DNA of 64,000 nucleotides from Salinisphaera shabanensis E1L3A (GCF_000215955.2 NZ_AFNV02000011.1:62001-126000), one strand, 5' to 3'. Shown: positions 28,587 through 37,678, counted from the first letter of the stretch. Translations and numbers: made by a program. Notes: a model not told the origin generated them from the letters alone.

Positions 28587-29288
28587 TTAGGCAGCGTCCG
28601 CCGTGCGCGTGGATGCGGTCTTCGACTGCGATTCGTCGTTGGCGCTGGCCTGGCGGGTGAGTTCGCTATCGAGCATGCCGATGATGCGATTGCGATCGAT
28701 ACGCTGATCCTTGATGGCCAGGAAGTAGGCATAGCCCATCGCGCGTGTATCGTTCTTGCCGGCACGGTGCTGCAGGTCGGCGCCGTGGTCGATCATGAAG
28801 CGCAGCATTTTGGGGTCGTTGCGCTGGATGGCGAAGAACAGGCCGGTGAGCTGATCGCTGCCCGCACGCGGGTCCTCGGCATCGATATCCAGACCGTGGG
28901 CGAGATAGAAATCGGCACAGCCGTAAGGATCGTCGAGCCGGGCTTCGCGTTCGAAGATATACACCAGCCCGCCGGCTTCGCGCAGGTCAGGCACATCGGC
29001 CTCGCGCTCTGCGACCTGATCGAAGTCGCGTTCGCAGAACCCGCGTTCTTCGATTGAAGCCTGCATCTGCGCGTTCCCCTCGTCTGCGCTGGCGGCTTGC
29101 TCGCTGCCGGCTGTCGCATCGCGGGTTGCCGCATCGCCTGACCCGCGCTCGGCCAGTGTGGCCGAGTCGCGCTGGCTGTCGGTCTGGGCGGCGTCCGGCG
29201 TCAGCACCCCAGGCCCGCCAGCAAGCCAGAAGATCAACAGACCCAGAAAGATTGCGACGATAATAGTAATAACGACGATCGGTCTCAT
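28587..29288 (-). CDS. membrane-anchored ankyrin-repeat-like protein
   Basis: A 233-residue protein with an N-terminal membrane segment (IVVITIIVAIFLGLLIFWLAG, residues 4-24), then a low-complexity Ala/Ser/Asp/Glu-rich linker to about residue 80. A C-terminal region follows with ankyrin-like phrases: ADFYLAHGLDIDAEDPRAG, LTGLFFAIQRNDPKMLRFM and DHGADLQHRAGKNDT. About two to three degenerate repeats are visible. Two cysteines (FCERDF, GCADF) may form a disulfide if the domain is periplasmic. It lies upstream of the hydrolase and downstream of prpB. Function unknown; protein binding is the general role of such repeats. Confidence 0.7.
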   Translation of the reverse strand: MRPIVVITIIVAIFLGLLIFWLAGGPGVLTPDAAQTDSQRDSATLAERGSGDAATRDATAGSEQAASADEGNAQMQASIEERGFCERDFDQVAEREADVPDLREAGGLVYIFEREARLDDPYGCADFYLAHGLDIDAEDPRAGSDQLTGLFFAIQRNDPKMLRFMIDHGADLQHRAGKNDTRAMGYAYFLAIKDQRIDRNRIIGMLDSELTRQASANDESQSKTASTRTADAA

Positions 29289-29333
29289 AGGCGGGGTCTC
29301 GTTGGCTTGGGCGGGGTTTTCGGTCAGGTGTGG

Positions 29334-30203
29334 TTACTGGTCTTTGTTTTCGCCGAACAGGGCGTCGAGCTTGTCTTCGTATTCGTGATAGCCCAAGTGT
29401 TCGTAGAGTTCGTTGCGCGTCTGCATGCGATCGACCACGTTCTTCTGGGTGCTATCGCCGCGGATCGCGGCATAGACGTCCAGCGCCGCGTTCGCCATGG
29501 CGCGCGAGGCAGACAACGGATAGAGCACCATGGCCACGCCCTGGTCGCCCAGCTCGGTGGTGGTATAGAGCTCGGTTTGGCCGAATTCGGTGATGTTGGC
29601 GAGTACCGGCACGCCGAGGTCGGTGAAACGCTTGTACATCGACAGGTCGGTCATCGCTTCGGCGAAGATGAAATCGGCGCCGGCTTCGATACAGGCCGCG
29701 GCCCGTTCGACGGCCGAGTCCAGGCCTTCGACGGCCAGCGCATCGGTGCGCGCCATGATCAGCATCTCGTCGCGGGCATCGGCTGCCGCGGTCACGCGCT
29801 CGGCCATTTCCTCCTTGGAGACGATCGCCTTGCCTGGGCGATGCCCACAGCGTTTGGCGGCCACCTGGTCTTCGATATGCACACAGGCCGCGCCCGCGCC
29901 TTCGAACAGCTTGACCGTGCGTCCGATATTGAATGCGCTGCCCCAGCCGGTATCGATATCCACCAGCAGCGGCACATCGGTGGCATAGGTGATACGGCGC
30001 ACGTCTTCGAGCACGTCGTTCATCGTGGTCATGCCCAGATCCGGCAGGCCATAGGACCAGTTCGCCACGCCGCCGCCGGACAGATAGATCGCCTTGAAGC
30101 CGCTGTGTTCGGCCAGCATCGCCGAATAGGCATTGATCGCACCCACGATCTGAAGCGGGTGTTCGGTTTCGAGTGCGGAAAGAAAGCGTTGGGCTGCGGA
30201 CAT
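29334..30203 (-). CDS. prpB: 2-methylisocitrate lyase
   Basis: A 289-residue isocitrate lyase/PEP mutase superfamily enzyme that splits 2-methylisocitrate into succinate and pyruvate in the methylcitrate cycle of propionate use. Signatures: [48 protein letters not shown] with the catalytic Cys in KRCGH, and [12 protein letters not shown]. No prpC or prpR is adjacent, which is unusual for prp loci. A PrpD-family gene lies at 61500-63053. Propionyl-CoA arises from odd-chain alkanes and fatty acids, so the neighbouring alkane locus fits. Confidence 0.92.
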   Translation of the reverse strand: MSAAQRFLSALETEHPLQIVGAINAYSAMLAEHSGFKAIYLSGGGVANWSYGLPDLGMTTMNDVLEDVRRITYATDVPLLVDIDTGWGSAFNIGRTVKLFEGAGAACVHIEDQVAAKRCGHRPGKAIVSKEEMAERVTAAADARDEMLIMARTDALAVEGLDSAVERAAACIEAGADFIFAEAMTDLSMYKRFTDLGVPVLANITEFGQTELYTTTELGDQGVAMVLYPLSASRAMANAALDVYAAIRGDSTQKNVVDRMQTRNELYEHLGYHEYEDKLDALFGENKDQ

Positions 30204-30380
30204 AATCGTCTAACGGTCGGATTGAATGACGGGCGTCAGCTTAACTCAAGCTCGATATTCTGCGGTGCTAGGTCGATACGCAAAGAAAGCACGATTCGCT
30301 GATTGCGCAGACCGCCATCTCGTAAAGCGGTGCGATCTGCGAAATCTGCGGATACTTACCGGTATTCGCGGACCGGTTTC

Positions 30381-31829
30381 TCAGCTGAGCCAGCGCGTGG
30401 CGAACTTGATGAACCAGCGGGTGAAGCCCTTGTAGGGCGGTAGGAACAGAAAGCTGAGCGAGAAGCGCTCGCGCACCACGGCGCGTTCGTGGCTGAAGGC
30501 CTTGAAGCCGTAGTGACCGTGTGAGTTGCCGAGCCCGGAGTTGTTGACGCCGCCGAAGGGCAGGTTCGCGTGCAGGAACTGCACCATCGAGTGATTTACG
30601 CAGGAACCGCCCGCGCTGGTGTGGGTGAGCACTTTCTCGATGAAGTCGTTGTCGCGCGCGAATACATATAGCGCCAACGGTTTCGGCTTGGCGTTGATTT
30701 CACCGATGATGCGGTCGGTATCGGTGAACGGCACGATCGGCAGCACGGGGCCGAAGATTTCCTCTTCGAGCACGCGCGAGTCGCGGTCCACGTCGGTGAG
30801 TAGTGTGGGGGCGATATAGTTGTCGTCATTGGCCGGTACGCCGCCCATCGGCACCCGCGCGCCGCGCTGGGTGGCGTCGTCGATCAGCCCTTTGACGCGC
30901 CCGTAGTGCTTGTCGTTGACGATGCGGCAGTAGTCCGGGTTCGACTCCATGCGGGACTGATCGCCATAGAGCTTGGTCATCGCCTTGCGCATCGCCTCGA
31001 TGAAGCTGTCGACAATATCGGTATGGACATACATATAGTCCGGCGCGATACAGGTCTGGCCGTTGTTGGCGAACTTGCCCCAGGCCAGGTTTTTGGCCGC
31101 GTTGGCGATATCGGCGGTCTTGTCGACGATCACCGGCGACTTGCCGCCCAGTTCGAGCGTGACCGAGGTGAGATTCTCCGCCGCGGCGCGCATCACGATC
31201 TTGCCGACTGCCGGCGAACCGGTGAAAAAGATATGGTTGAAGGGCAGCCCCAGCAGGTGCTGGGAGGTTTCCACCGCGCCCTGAACGACCGCGACTTCAT
31301 CCTCGTCGAAGATATCTCTGACGATCTCGTCCATGAGCTGTGCGCAGTGCGGCGTCAGCTCCGACGGTTTGAGAATGACCGTATTACCGGCCGCGAGCGC
31401 CGAGACAAGGGGGCCGAAACTCAGGTTGATCGGGTAGTTCCAGGGCGAGATGATCAGGCAGACGCCCTTGGGCTCGTTGCGCACCTCGGCCGAGGTGCCG
31501 AACATCAGCAGCGTGGGGCGCTTGCGCTCGGGCTTCATCCAGCCTTTGAGATGACGAATGGCGTGGTTGGCTTCCATCACCACCGGCAGGATTTCGGTGA
31601 TATCCACTTCCGGGGCCGGCTTGGCAAAGTCTGCATGACAGGCTTTGTAGATCTGTTCGGTGCGATCGAACATGGCCTGCCGCAGGCGTTTGAGCTTTTC
31701 GATGCGCTCGGCGGCCGTGGATGTACGCAGCGACAGTGCCTTGCTCTGCTGGGCCGCAAACAGCCGCTCGGTTCGATTATGGTCGGCCTCTTCGGGCGCG
31801 GCGGCGATATTCTCTACGGCGGTACTCAT
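30381..31829 (-). CDS. aldehyde dehydrogenase (coniferyl-aldehyde/alkanal type)
   Basis: A 482-residue NAD(P)-dependent aldehyde dehydrogenase of the class 3-like/coniferyl aldehyde branch. Seen: ISPWNYPINLSFGPLVSALA, GSPAVGKIVMRAA, catalytic Glu in TLELGGKSPVIVD and catalytic Cys in NNGQTCIAPDYMYVH. The C-terminus is hydrophobic (SLSFLFLPPYKGFTRWF), suggesting membrane association as in fatty aldehyde dehydrogenases. A ribosome site GAGGATAACC precedes ATG 31829. It follows tetR, divergent from alkB, so it likely oxidises fatty aldehydes made from alkanes; that role is inferred from context. Confidence 0.88.
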   Translation of the reverse strand: MSTAVENIAAAPEEADHNRTERLFAAQQSKALSLRTSTAAERIEKLKRLRQAMFDRTEQIYKACHADFAKPAPEVDITEILPVVMEANHAIRHLKGWMKPERKRPTLLMFGTSAEVRNEPKGVCLIISPWNYPINLSFGPLVSALAAGNTVILKPSELTPHCAQLMDEIVRDIFDEDEVAVVQGAVETSQHLLGLPFNHIFFTGSPAVGKIVMRAAAENLTSVTLELGGKSPVIVDKTADIANAAKNLAWGKFANNGQTCIAPDYMYVHTDIVDSFIEAMRKAMTKLYGDQSRMESNPDYCRIVNDKHYGRVKGLIDDATQRGARVPMGGVPANDDNYIAPTLLTDVDRDSRVLEEEIFGPVLPIVPFTDTDRIIGEINAKPKPLALYVFARDNDFIEKVLTHTSAGGSCVNHSMVQFLHANLPFGGVNNSGLGNSHGHYGFKAFSHERAVVRERFSLSFLFLPPYKGFTRWFIKFATRWLS

Positions 31830-31924
31830 GGTTATCCTCCTGTCTCGACGCCGGCGGCATCGAGCGTTGCTCGCGTTGTCTTGATGTTATGTCAGTTTCT
31901 TGTCGCAGCGGCCGGCGGCGATAT

Positions 31925-32581
31925 TCAAGATTCTTCCGCCATGTCCAGCCGTTCTGCCGCGCGCTTGGCCAGTGCCGGTGCCCGCGCATGCGCCTGAAAG
32001 AAGATATGCGCGAGTACGCGCACCACACGTCGGTGATCGCGGGTGCTGCGATGGCCCAGCGGCAGCACGATCGCCTCGATCAATGAAATGAACGCGCGCG
32101 CCATATCGCGCGTCGAGCCTTCCACGCCCAGCGCGTTGGCCGCGCGGGCTTCATCGAGTACCTGTTCGATCGCCTCCGAGGCCTGGGCTTCGAAGGCCTG
32201 CTGCACGGCAATCGCCGATTCGACTTCGGCCGTGCTCGGCTTGAGCCAGTAGCCGGCGATACCGTCGGCCAGGCGCGGGTCCTCGACCAGGTGCTCGAGG
32301 CCGGCGAACATTGCAAAAATCTGTTCGACCGGGTCGGTTTCGTCCGCCACGGCATCGAACACATGGGCTTCGAAAATGCCGATCAGACGGCGCATGGCAT
32401 CGGCATACAGCGTCTGCTTGCTGTCGAAATGCCAGTACAGCGCCGCTTTCGTTACCCCCGATTCCTTGGCCAGACGGGTCATCGAGACGCCGTCATACCC
32501 GAAGCGGCCGAAGGCGCGAAATGCTGCCTCGCAGATGCGCTTGCGCGTTTGCCGTGGATCCGTGTCGACCGGTCGTGCCAT
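31925..32581 (-). CDS. TetR family transcriptional regulator
   Basis: A 218-residue TetR-type repressor. The N-terminal helix-turn-helix is typical: RICEAAFRAFGRFGYDGVSM, then TRLAKESGVTKAALYWHFDSK. The C-terminal ligand domain is variable. It is divergent from alkB and 95 bases upstream of the aldehyde dehydrogenase gene. Two similar 10-base sites in the tetR-alkB intergenic region (32636-32645, 32679-32688) are likely its operators. It probably represses the alkane genes and itself until an alkane-derived ligand binds; regulator-target pairing is inferred from position. Confidence 0.9.
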   Translation of the reverse strand: MARPVDTDPRQTRKRICEAAFRAFGRFGYDGVSMTRLAKESGVTKAALYWHFDSKQTLYADAMRRLIGIFEAHVFDAVADETDPVEQIFAMFAGLEHLVEDPRLADGIAGYWLKPSTAEVESAIAVQQAFEAQASEAIEQVLDEARAANALGVEGSTRDMARAFISLIEAIVLPLGHRSTRDHRRVVRVLAHIFFQAHARAPALAKRAAERLDMAEES

Positions 32582-32628
32582 GCCGTGTCTTCGTCTATCG
32601 ATAGAGAACCCGACGTTAGCACAGGCTA

Positions 32629-32658
32629 TTGACTAACCGGTCGATTAATTCATAGAGT
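32629..32658 (+). promoter_or_regulatory. predicted alkB promoter
   Basis: TTGACT at 32629-32634 and TAGAGT at 32653-32658 are spaced 18 bases apart, pointing to alkB. The first operator-like site lies between them, the expected place for a repressor that blocks RNA polymerase. Transcript data are lacking. Confidence 0.5.
32636..32645. promoter_or_regulatory. candidate TetR operator, copy 1
   Basis: ACCGGTCGAT, inside the spacer of the predicted alkB promoter. It matches copy 2 (ACCGATCGGT) at 8 of 10 positions. GACCGGTC-like palindromes are common TetR targets. Confidence 0.5.
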
Positions 32659-32678
32659 TACATCGTGCAATGTAATAA

Positions 32679-32688
32679 ACCGATCGGT
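32679..32688. promoter_or_regulatory. candidate TetR operator, copy 2
   Basis: ACCGATCGGT is a perfect 10-base palindrome, 43 bases (about four helix turns) from copy 1 and just downstream of the predicted alkB -10. Both lie between divergent tetR and alkB. Confidence 0.5.
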
Positions 32689-32743
32689 CGGGCGCAAAGT
32701 AGCCGACTCGGTCGTGTCAATGCCGCTAACGCGAGGAGATCGC

Positions 32744-33925
32744 ATGAATACAATGACAATGGCCGAAGCGCGGGCCCACGACCGCAAGCGCTGGCTCTGG
32801 CCGATGGGCTTCGGGATCATCATGATCGTGGCCGCACTGGCGCTCACCGGCTGGATTACGGGTCAGACCTGGTTGATCTTCGCCGGGCCGATCGTCGTCT
32901 ATGGCGTGGTGCCGGTGCTCGATCTTTTAATCGGCAAGGACAGCACCAATCCGCCCGAGCGGGTGCTCGATATCCTCGAGGACGACCCGTTCTATCGCTA
33001 CTCGACCTATATCTATGTGGTCGTTCAGCTCATTCTTTTCGTGGCCGTCTGCGCGATCGTCGGTACGCAGGATTTGACGTTCTGGCAGTGGCTGGGCTTT
33101 GTCAGCACCATTGGCATGCTCTCGGGTGTATCGATCAATACCGCCCACGAGCTGGGCCACAAGAACACCGCGGTCGAAAGCTGGCTGGCCAAGATCGCGC
33201 TGGCGCCGGTGGCCTACGGCCATTTCTATACCGAACACAATCGCGGCCACCACAAGAACGTCGCGACGCCGCACGACCCGGCGAGCGCGCGTATGGGCGA
33301 GCCGTTCTGGCGCTTTCTCGTACGCACCGCCGGCGGCAGTGCGCGTTCGGCACTCGATATCGAGAAGCGGCGCATGGCGCGCAAGAACCGCAGCTTTTGG
33401 AGTGTGCACAACGAAGTGCTGCAGTCCTGGGGTATGACGATCGTGCTCTGGGGCGCGCTGATGTTCGCCTTCGGGATCGAACTGCTGCCGTTTCTGGTGC
33501 TCCAGGCCATCATCGGTGCGTCGCTTCTGGAAGCGGTCAATTACGCTGAACACTACGGCCTGCTGCGCAAAAAGCTCGAAAGCGGTCGTTACGAGCGCTG
33601 CCAGCCAGAGCATTCCTGGAACAACGATCACATCGTGACCAATATCATGCTCTTCCATCTGCAACGTCATTCCGATCACCATGCGCACCCGACGCGTCGT
33701 TATCAGTCGTTGCGCCATTTCGACGAGGCACCGCAGTTGCCGACCGGCTATGCGGGCATGATCGTTCTGGCCTATTTTCCGCCGCTTTGGTATCGGGTGA
33801 TGGACAAGCGCGTTGTCGCGCACTACGACGGCGACCTGCGCCGGGCCAACCTGCAGCCGGAAAAACGCGAGCGCCTGTTGGCGAAATATCCGCCGCCGCA
33901 TGCGCCGGCCGATGCGTCTGCATAG
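32744..33925 (+). CDS. alkB: alkane 1-monooxygenase
   Basis: A 393-residue integral-membrane di-iron hydroxylase that oxidises the terminal carbon of alkanes using electrons from rubredoxin. All histidine boxes are present: HELGHK at 135-140, EHNRGHHKN at ~164-172, the NYAEHYG box, and the diagnostic LQRHSDHHAHPTRRYQ near residue 310. Several membrane segments occupy residues 18-130. Start at ATG 32744, preceded by GAGGAG at 7 bases; an upstream in-frame ATG at 32714 lacks a ribosome site. Rubredoxin and its reductase follow on the same strand, making a complete electron chain. Confidence 0.97.
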   Translation: MNTMTMAEARAHDRKRWLWPMGFGIIMIVAALALTGWITGQTWLIFAGPIVVYGVVPVLDLLIGKDSTNPPERVLDILEDDPFYRYSTYIYVVVQLILFVAVCAIVGTQDLTFWQWLGFVSTIGMLSGVSINTAHELGHKNTAVESWLAKIALAPVAYGHFYTEHNRGHHKNVATPHDPASARMGEPFWRFLVRTAGGSARSALDIEKRRMARKNRSFWSVHNEVLQSWGMTIVLWGALMFAFGIELLPFLVLQAIIGASLLEAVNYAEHYGLLRKKLESGRYERCQPEHSWNNDHIVTNIMLFHLQRHSDHHAHPTRRYQSLRHFDEAPQLPTGYAGMIVLAYFPPLWYRVMDKRVVAHYDGDLRRANLQPEKRERLLAKYPPPHAPADASA

Positions 33926-33992
33926 CGCGGTCGCTGCGTAATCAAGAAATCGCCGTCGTACGGTGGTTTTGGTAGCCTTGAATTCTACCGAG

Positions 33993-34016
33993 CGGGCGCC
34001 GTTACTACGGCGCCCG
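33993..34016 (+). terminator. hairpin between alkB and rubredoxin gene
   Basis: A perfect 10-base-pair stem (CGGGCGCCGT / ACGGCGCCCG) with a TACT loop, followed by AATTT. The T run is too poor for a firm terminator. It could partly end the alkB transcript or protect its 3' end while letting some reading into the rubredoxin gene. Confidence 0.55.
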
Positions 34017-34051
34017 AATTTGCTACAGCGCAATAGTTCAAAGGACGTTAG

Positions 34052-34219
34052 ATGAAGAAATGGCAATGCATCGTCTGTGGTTTCGAGTACGACGAAGCCG
34101 AAGGCATGCCGGACGAAGGTATCGAGCCGGGTACCAAGTGGGAAGCGATCCCCGACGATTGGACCTGCCCCGACTGCGGCGCGCCCAAGGACGATTTCGA
34201 AATGATGGAAGTCGACTGA
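34052..34219 (+). CDS. rubredoxin (AlkG2-type)
   Basis: A 55-residue protein. The two iron-binding pairs are clear: Cys6-x-x-Cys9 in [13 protein letters not shown] and Cys39-x-x-Cys42 in [13 protein letters not shown]. Between them is [15 protein letters not shown], typical of alkane-type rubredoxins. Acidic residues dominate the C-terminus (EMMEVD). It starts at ATG 34052 behind AAGGACG and lies between alkB and the reductase gene. It carries single electrons from rubredoxin reductase to AlkB in the cytoplasm. Confidence 0.96.
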   Translation: MKKWQCIVCGFEYDEAEGMPDEGIEPGTKWEAIPDDWTCPDCGAPKDDFEMMEVD

Positions 34220-34301
34220 TAGAAGTCGGTTGAAAGCAGCCGCACGTCGTCACGCACGGGCCGCTTGCCGGCCTGTTTTCTGATCTCACTCGAGAGCACG
34301 C

Positions 34302-35456
34302 ATGGATCCGATCATTATCGTCGGCACCGGGCTGGCCGGTTACGGTACCGCCCGCGAATTTCGCAAGCACGACAAGGAGCGCCCGCTGGTTCTGATCACC
34401 CGCGACGACGGCGCCAACTATTACAAGCCCGATCTGTCGGAGGCGCATGCCAAGGAGGCCGAGCCTGACGATCTGATCAAGAAAGACGTCGATGCGATGG
34501 CCGAAGAGCTCGATGCGACGATTCATACCCATCGTCAGGTCGAATCCATCGACCGCGAGAATCGCCAGGTCGTGCTCAACGGCGACACGTTCACCTACCA
34601 CAAGCTCGTGCTCGCCTTCGGCGCCGACCCGATCGTGCTCAAGCTGGCCGGTGACGCCACCGAGTCGATTCATAAGGTCAACAACCTTTCCGACTATCGC
34701 GCCTTTCGCGCGAATCTGGGCGAAGCCAAGCATGTGGCGATCCTGGGCGCCGGTCTGATTGGCTGCGAGTTCGCCAATGATCTCGTCAAGGCAGGCTACG
34801 AGGTATCGGTAGCCGACCCGGCCGACTGGCCGCTGTCGCAACTGTTGCCCAAGGCTTGCGGCCAGGCCGTTCAACACGGTTTGGCACGGGCCGGCGTGCA
34901 CTGGCATCTCGGCCATGCCGCGACCGGCGTGCATCACGCCAACAAAGAGCTCCAGATCCTGCTCGACAATGACGAAAGCATTCGGGCCGACGCGGTACTG
35001 TCGGCAGTCGGCCTGCGCGCCGGCATCGACCTGGCCGAAAAGGCCGGGCTGGAAATCGACAAGGGTATTGTCGTCGACCGTACGCTGGTCACGAGCGATC
35101 CGAACATCTACGCGCTCGGCGACTGTGCCGAAGTCGATGGCCAGTGGCGGCCCTATGTGGGCCCGCTCATGCAGTGCGCGCGCACGCTGGGCAAAACGCT
35201 GGCCGGCGCCGACGGCGACACGGCCGGTCAGGTCAAATACCCGACCCTGCCCATCATCGTGAAAACCCACGTCTGCCCGGTTGTGGTATTGCCGCCGGTC
35301 GAAAGCGGCGGCCAATGGGAAATCGAAGGCGATATGCCCGATTTCGAAGCCCGCTGCATGAGCGAAGACGGCCGGCTCATCGGCTTCGCGCTCACCGGCG
35401 AAGCCACCAACAAGCGTCGCGACTACATCAAGGAAGCGCCGCCGCTGATGGCGTAG
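34302..35456 (+). CDS. rubredoxin-NAD(+) reductase
   Basis: A 384-residue FAD- and NAD(P)H-binding oxidoreductase of the AlkT/RubB family. N-terminal FAD motif IIVGTGLAGYGTAREFR; second dinucleotide motif VAILGAGLIGCEFANDL (residues ~147-163); FAD-binding YALGDCAEVDGQWRPYV near residue 270. Its length and its position 83 bases downstream of the rubredoxin gene support the specific role: NADH to rubredoxin electron transfer for alkane hydroxylation. Confidence 0.93.
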   Translation: MDPIIIVGTGLAGYGTAREFRKHDKERPLVLITRDDGANYYKPDLSEAHAKEAEPDDLIKKDVDAMAEELDATIHTHRQVESIDRENRQVVLNGDTFTYHKLVLAFGADPIVLKLAGDATESIHKVNNLSDYRAFRANLGEAKHVAILGAGLIGCEFANDLVKAGYEVSVADPADWPLSQLLPKACGQAVQHGLARAGVHWHLGHAATGVHHANKELQILLDNDESIRADAVLSAVGLRAGIDLAEKAGLEIDKGIVVDRTLVTSDPNIYALGDCAEVDGQWRPYVGPLMQCARTLGKTLAGADGDTAGQVKYPTLPIIVKTHVCPVVVLPPVESGGQWEIEGDMPDFEARCMSEDGRLIGFALTGEATNKRRDYIKEAPPLMA

Positions 35457-35662
35457 TCCGTGAGCGTCTGGCGTTCCACCGAGTCCTGACCGTCTTGTTC
35501 GCAGCGCACGAGATCGTGTTGCTTACGCATTTGTTCTGCCGCAAACCGACCGGCTAGCACGCGCTCGAGGCATCTCGCGAACGCGTGAACGGGGGGGGGT
35601 ATTTCAGCGCGGTATGTCGATCCAGGCGGCAAACCGAAGCGAGCCGGAATGCGTTTACCTGG

Positions 35663-36790
35663 CTAGGCGACGTGCCGCGCGTTGCCCTGTGCAACGCGCG
35701 ACAGCCGCGCACCCGCCAGTCGTGCGCCCTTGATATTGCCGGCCATCGGCCCGAGCTGAAGACTGGCCGGTCGCCCGAGCAGATGCAGGCCGGGCGCGGC
35801 TTCCAGGTCGTCGTTCATGAAGACATGCCCGTCGCGATCGCAGCGTAGATCGAAATTACGGATACAACGATCGAGCAGGCTGTTCTCGGCCGGCCATGGC
35901 TCGAAACCCGTGGCCAGAATCACGCGGTCGGCATCGAGTCGCCGGCCGTCGTCGAAAAGCAATCCGTGATCGTCACGGACTGCAACGCTGCCACGCCGCC
36001 ATGCGATATCGCCGGCAGCCAGGGCGGCGGTGATCCGCGCGAAAACATCCGGTGGCAGGGTGCCGGGCTGGCGGGCTTCGGCGAGCAGGGCGGTGCGCTG
36101 TTCGACTGGCGTGTTGGCAAACGGGGTCAAGCAGCGCGGGCCGGCATAGCAGGGGTCGCTATCGAAATCGGCACGCCGCGGTGCCTCGCGTGTGACCCAG
36201 CAGACCGCGTGGCCGAGTCCGCGTAGACGCAGCGCGAGCTGGGCGCCGGTGATGCCGCCGCCGACGACCGCGACGTGCATGTCGGTGGATGTGTTGATAT
36301 CGAAATCGCGGTCGTAAACATGTTCGCAGCGTATGGCCCACGCCGGGCGATACGGCGCGTTGGGCCCGAGTGCGAGCACCAGGCGTGCCGTGTCGTGCCG
36401 GGCACCGTCTGTCGTATGCACGCGCCAGCCGCGGCTCAGGCGTTCGATGCGCTCGGCGCGTGCGGCAATACGTGGTGGCTCGGCCAGTGCTTGGGCTGCG
36501 TGGGCTTCGAACAAGGCACGCGAGGGGCGCCGGTAATAGCCCAGTTCGTTGGCGCCGTCGAAACCGTGTTCGCCCGCGAACACGCGTAGCGAATCGGCGC
36601 GCTGGCCCAGATGGTGTGCGTTCGACGAGCGCAGATAGGTCATGCCGCAGGCGTCGGCACGGCGCCGCCAGGCGGCGAGCGCGGGGCGGTCGTCGATTAC
36701 TGCGAGCCGTGCGCGCGGCGCGGCCGCGGCAATCGATTGTGCGACGAAGCTGCCGTGCAGGCCGCCGCCGACGATCAGCCAGTCGTACAT
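35663..36790 (-). CDS. FAD/NAD(P)-binding oxidoreductase (monooxygenase-like)
   Basis: A 375-residue protein. It starts with an FAD-binding Rossmann motif YDWLIVGGGLHGSFVAQSIA and has a second one, HVAVVGGGITGAQLALRLRG, near residue 165. A typical ATG-type flavin motif (VILATGFEPWP) is near residue 295. The overall order resembles flavin monooxygenases of the lysine/ornithine hydroxylase or COG4529-like groups, but no substrate-specific motif is visible. It converges with the rubredoxin reductase gene and is followed upstream by sixA. No function is assigned. Confidence 0.72.
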   Translation of the reverse strand: MYDWLIVGGGLHGSFVAQSIAAAAPRARLAVIDDRPALAAWRRRADACGMTYLRSSNAHHLGQRADSLRVFAGEHGFDGANELGYYRRPSRALFEAHAAQALAEPPRIAARAERIERLSRGWRVHTTDGARHDTARLVLALGPNAPYRPAWAIRCEHVYDRDFDINTSTDMHVAVVGGGITGAQLALRLRGLGHAVCWVTREAPRRADFDSDPCYAGPRCLTPFANTPVEQRTALLAEARQPGTLPPDVFARITAALAAGDIAWRRGSVAVRDDHGLLFDDGRRLDADRVILATGFEPWPAENSLLDRCIRNFDLRCDRDGHVFMNDDLEAAPGLHLLGRPASLQLGPMAGNIKGARLAGARLSRVAQGNARHVA

Positions 36791-36809
36791 GTCAGCGCGA
36801 GCGAACGCC

Positions 36810-37319
36810 TTAGCCGAGCTTGCGCAGCTGGCGGGCGGTCAGCAGCCAGCGCAATGTGCTGGTGCCGCCGTCCGGCGGGCCGGGGAACTCAAGCAGGGCC
36901 GCGCCGGCTTTCTTGAAGGCCATCAAACGATCGCGCCGGCGGGTCAGGCTCCAGGACACCCAGGTGGCCAGATCCGGCTCGTGGCCGACCAGTACCAGGC
37001 GGCGATCGCCGAAGTGCGTGTGCAGGTATTCGTCGAGTGCGGCCATATCCACCGGCGGAGCGAGCACATCGGCTTCCTCGATGGTGGGGTCGTCCAGATA
37101 ACCGGCCAGAATCTCGGCGGTCTGCACGGCGCGCAGTAGCGGGCTGGTGACGATATCGTCCACCGCCAGCTCGTTGAGCGTGGCGCGCAGGCCCGCCGCC
37201 GCAGCGCGCGTACGGCGCGTGCCTTCGGGGGTGAGGGGGCGTTCTTCGTCCGACAGACCCAGGCCGTGGGCCTTGTCGGCGTCGAGCGCAATACCGTGGC
37301 GAATGACGATGATATCCAT
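36810..37319 (-). CDS. sixA: phosphohistidine phosphatase SixA-like
   Basis: A 169-residue histidine phosphatase. It begins MDIIVIRHGIALD with the RHG catalytic motif, has SPLLRAVQTAEIL for phosphate binding and VGHEPDLATWV for the second catalytic His. Start at ATG 37319; an upstream in-frame ATG at 37355 would lengthen it beyond the family's usual ~160 residues. SixA removes phosphate from histidines on phosphorelay or PTS proteins. It lies 19 bases upstream of the FAD oxidoreductase gene. Confidence 0.88.
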   Translation of the reverse strand: MDIIVIRHGIALDADKAHGLGLSDEERPLTPEGTRRTRAAAAGLRATLNELAVDDIVTSPLLRAVQTAEILAGYLDDPTIEEADVLAPPVDMAALDEYLHTHFGDRRLVLVGHEPDLATWVSWSLTRRRDRLMAFKKAGAALLEFPGPPDGGTSTLRWLLTARQLRKLG

Positions 37320-37486
37320 GGCGCTATTGTCCCCTGTGAACGCTGGCACTGCCACCGCGCGATGGCTGTTTGCTCGGGTCGAAGCTATCGAAAATCGCGG
37401 AGCCGCTAAAAATTTTTATCGTCATTATTTTCATGAATCGTTTCGCCTTCCGGTATCGGTAAAAACGCTTGTACGCCAAGTCTTTT

Positions 37487-37508
37487 ACAGATCGTCCACG
37501 AGATCTGT
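37487..37508. repeat. inverted repeat in the sixA-nrdA intergenic region
   Basis: Perfect 7-base arms ACAGATC and GATCTGT around an 8-base loop. It may be a protein-binding site or a stem-loop. Nothing on either side tells which gene it serves. Confidence 0.4.
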
Positions 37509-37640
37509 GGAAATTTTGCATGCGCTGGGCGCCCACGCCGGTGCGCGAGGCTACGACCCAAGTATGTCGTCGGCTGGCCAGCCGATGATCATCCCCGCGA
37601 GGCCTTGCGGGACACGCGATTGCGCCGGTTTCACCCCAGT

Positions 37641-37649
37641 TTATCCACA
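37641..37649 (+). promoter_or_regulatory. DnaA box upstream of nrdA
   Basis: TTATCCACA, an exact match to the high-affinity DnaA consensus, about 70 bases upstream of the predicted nrdA -35. A related word, TTGTCCAC, follows at 37653. In E. coli DnaA sites upstream of nrdAB regulate the operon through the cell cycle; the same is plausible here. Confidence 0.6.
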
Positions 37650-37678
37650 GTGTTGTCCACGCCTTGTTCACCGTAGCA

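Noticed and set aside
32665-33549. A 294-codon plus-strand frame overlapping alkB in another frame
   Set aside because: AlkB in its own frame has all histidine boxes and a ribosome site. The overlapping frame is Arg/Gly/His-rich without motifs.
35591-35599. Run of nine G bases as a phase-variation tract
   Set aside because: It lies in the intergenic region between converging genes, not in a coding start or promoter that I can identify.
37641-37660. DnaA box as a sign of a replication origin
   Set aside because: Only one perfect box is present, without dnaA, dnaN or an AT-rich unwinding region. Regulation of nrdA explains it better.
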